From contig JAJHZJ010000014.1 of the NCBI GenBank assembly GCA_023548195.1, positions 16,034,718-16,098,717 on the forward strand: a DNA stretch of 64,000 nucleotides, read 5' to 3'. This document shows, piece after piece, positions 63,867 to 64,000 of this stretch (positions within the stretch are counted from its first letter, which is position 1; each line of letters begins with the position of its first letter). The stretch comes from Bettongia penicillata ogilbyi (lineage: Eukaryota > Chordata > Mammalia > Diprotodontia > Potoroidae). The position numbers were made by a program, and so were the translations under genes. Under the pieces are notes generated by a model. That model ran no database searches. It was not told the DNA's origin and saw only the letters and a list, made by a program, of their open reading frames with translations.

Positions 63867-64000
63867 GAATAGATTTATTAAGTACCTATTATGTACCAAG
63901 CACTCTGCTAAGTGCTTTACAAATATTATCTCATTTGTTCCTCACAACTGTTATGGGAGCTAGGTACTAGATTATCCCCATTTTACAGTTGAGGAACTGA
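63867..64000 (-). mobile_element. MIR-type SINE, cut by the window edge
   Basis: ATTTATTAAGTACCTATTATGTACCAAGCAC, TGCTAAGTGCTTTACAAATATTATCTC and CCCCATTTTACAGTTGAGG are the complement of the MIR 3' half. The tRNA-like head would lie beyond 64000. Confidence 0.8.

Noticed and set aside
63630..63899. Open frame of repeated FLPS residues
   Set aside because: Translation of the GGAA microsatellite.

Overview
The window looks like gene-poor, AT-rich DNA from a metatherian (marsupial) mammal. The grounds are the repeat families: marsupial-type L1 with its ORF1-only derivative (half-L1, HAL1), tRNA-derived MAR1/MIR-type SINEs, CR1/L3- and L2-like LINE ends, several LTR families, and long GATA, GGAA and CA microsatellites. 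Species cannot be fixed from sequence alone. I found no convincing host exon, rRNA, tRNA gene or CRISPR array. Every longer protein-like reading frame that I recognise belongs to a retroelement or lies antisense to one.

Layout. 1-6.3 kb: an LTR, an old minus-strand ORF1 remnant split by a complete HAL1 (HAL1-A, 1388-4103, with target-site duplication, TSD), then a cluster of minus-strand LTR-derived pieces. 6.3-13.6 kb: an L1 (L1-A) with most of ORF1 missing and a decayed ORF2, into whose 5' part a second HAL1 (HAL1-B, 7025-10051) inserted with a 15-bp TSD. 13.6-23.6 kb: old L1 pieces on both strands, SINEs and CR1/L3-like segments. 23.6-25.2 kb: apparently unique DNA. 25.2-31.8 kb: a head-to-tail minus-strand L1 series (5' ends at 28144, 29592 and 30432), a solo LTR and a 289-bp insertion with a perfect 16-bp TSD. 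31.8-38 kb: unassigned DNA, MIR, CR1/L3 and L2 pieces. 38.2-42.9 kb: a class I-like endogenous retrovirus with paired LTRs and a Leu-type primer site, heavily deleted inside, sitting in a rearranged L1, with an inverted gag-region fragment just upstream. 43-50 kb: LTR fragments, an old L1 endonuclease piece, MIRs and a small hAT-like element. 50.1-52.5 kb: a third, youngest-looking HAL1 (HAL1-C, minus). 52.5-55.2 kb: L2/CR1 ends and unassigned DNA. 55.2-58.2 kb: a 5'-truncated L1 (L1-D) with TSD. 58.2-64 kb: old HAL1/L1 5' regions interrupted by a SINE, an L1 tail and a solo LTR, then minus-strand L1 pieces, a GGAA tract and a MIR cut by the window edge.

The elements interact as parasites rather than as an operon. 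L1 ORF2 protein is the presumed source of the reverse transcriptase that moved the HAL1s and SINEs, and the nesting gives a relative chronology. The most interesting signal is in the two young HAL1 copies. Their 5' UTRs carry tandem ~72-bp units (24 codons) that stay open on the antisense strand in both copies, reminiscent of monomeric L1 promoters and of the antisense ORF0 of primate L1. The frame is not kept over the full length in HAL1-C, so coding status is unproven.
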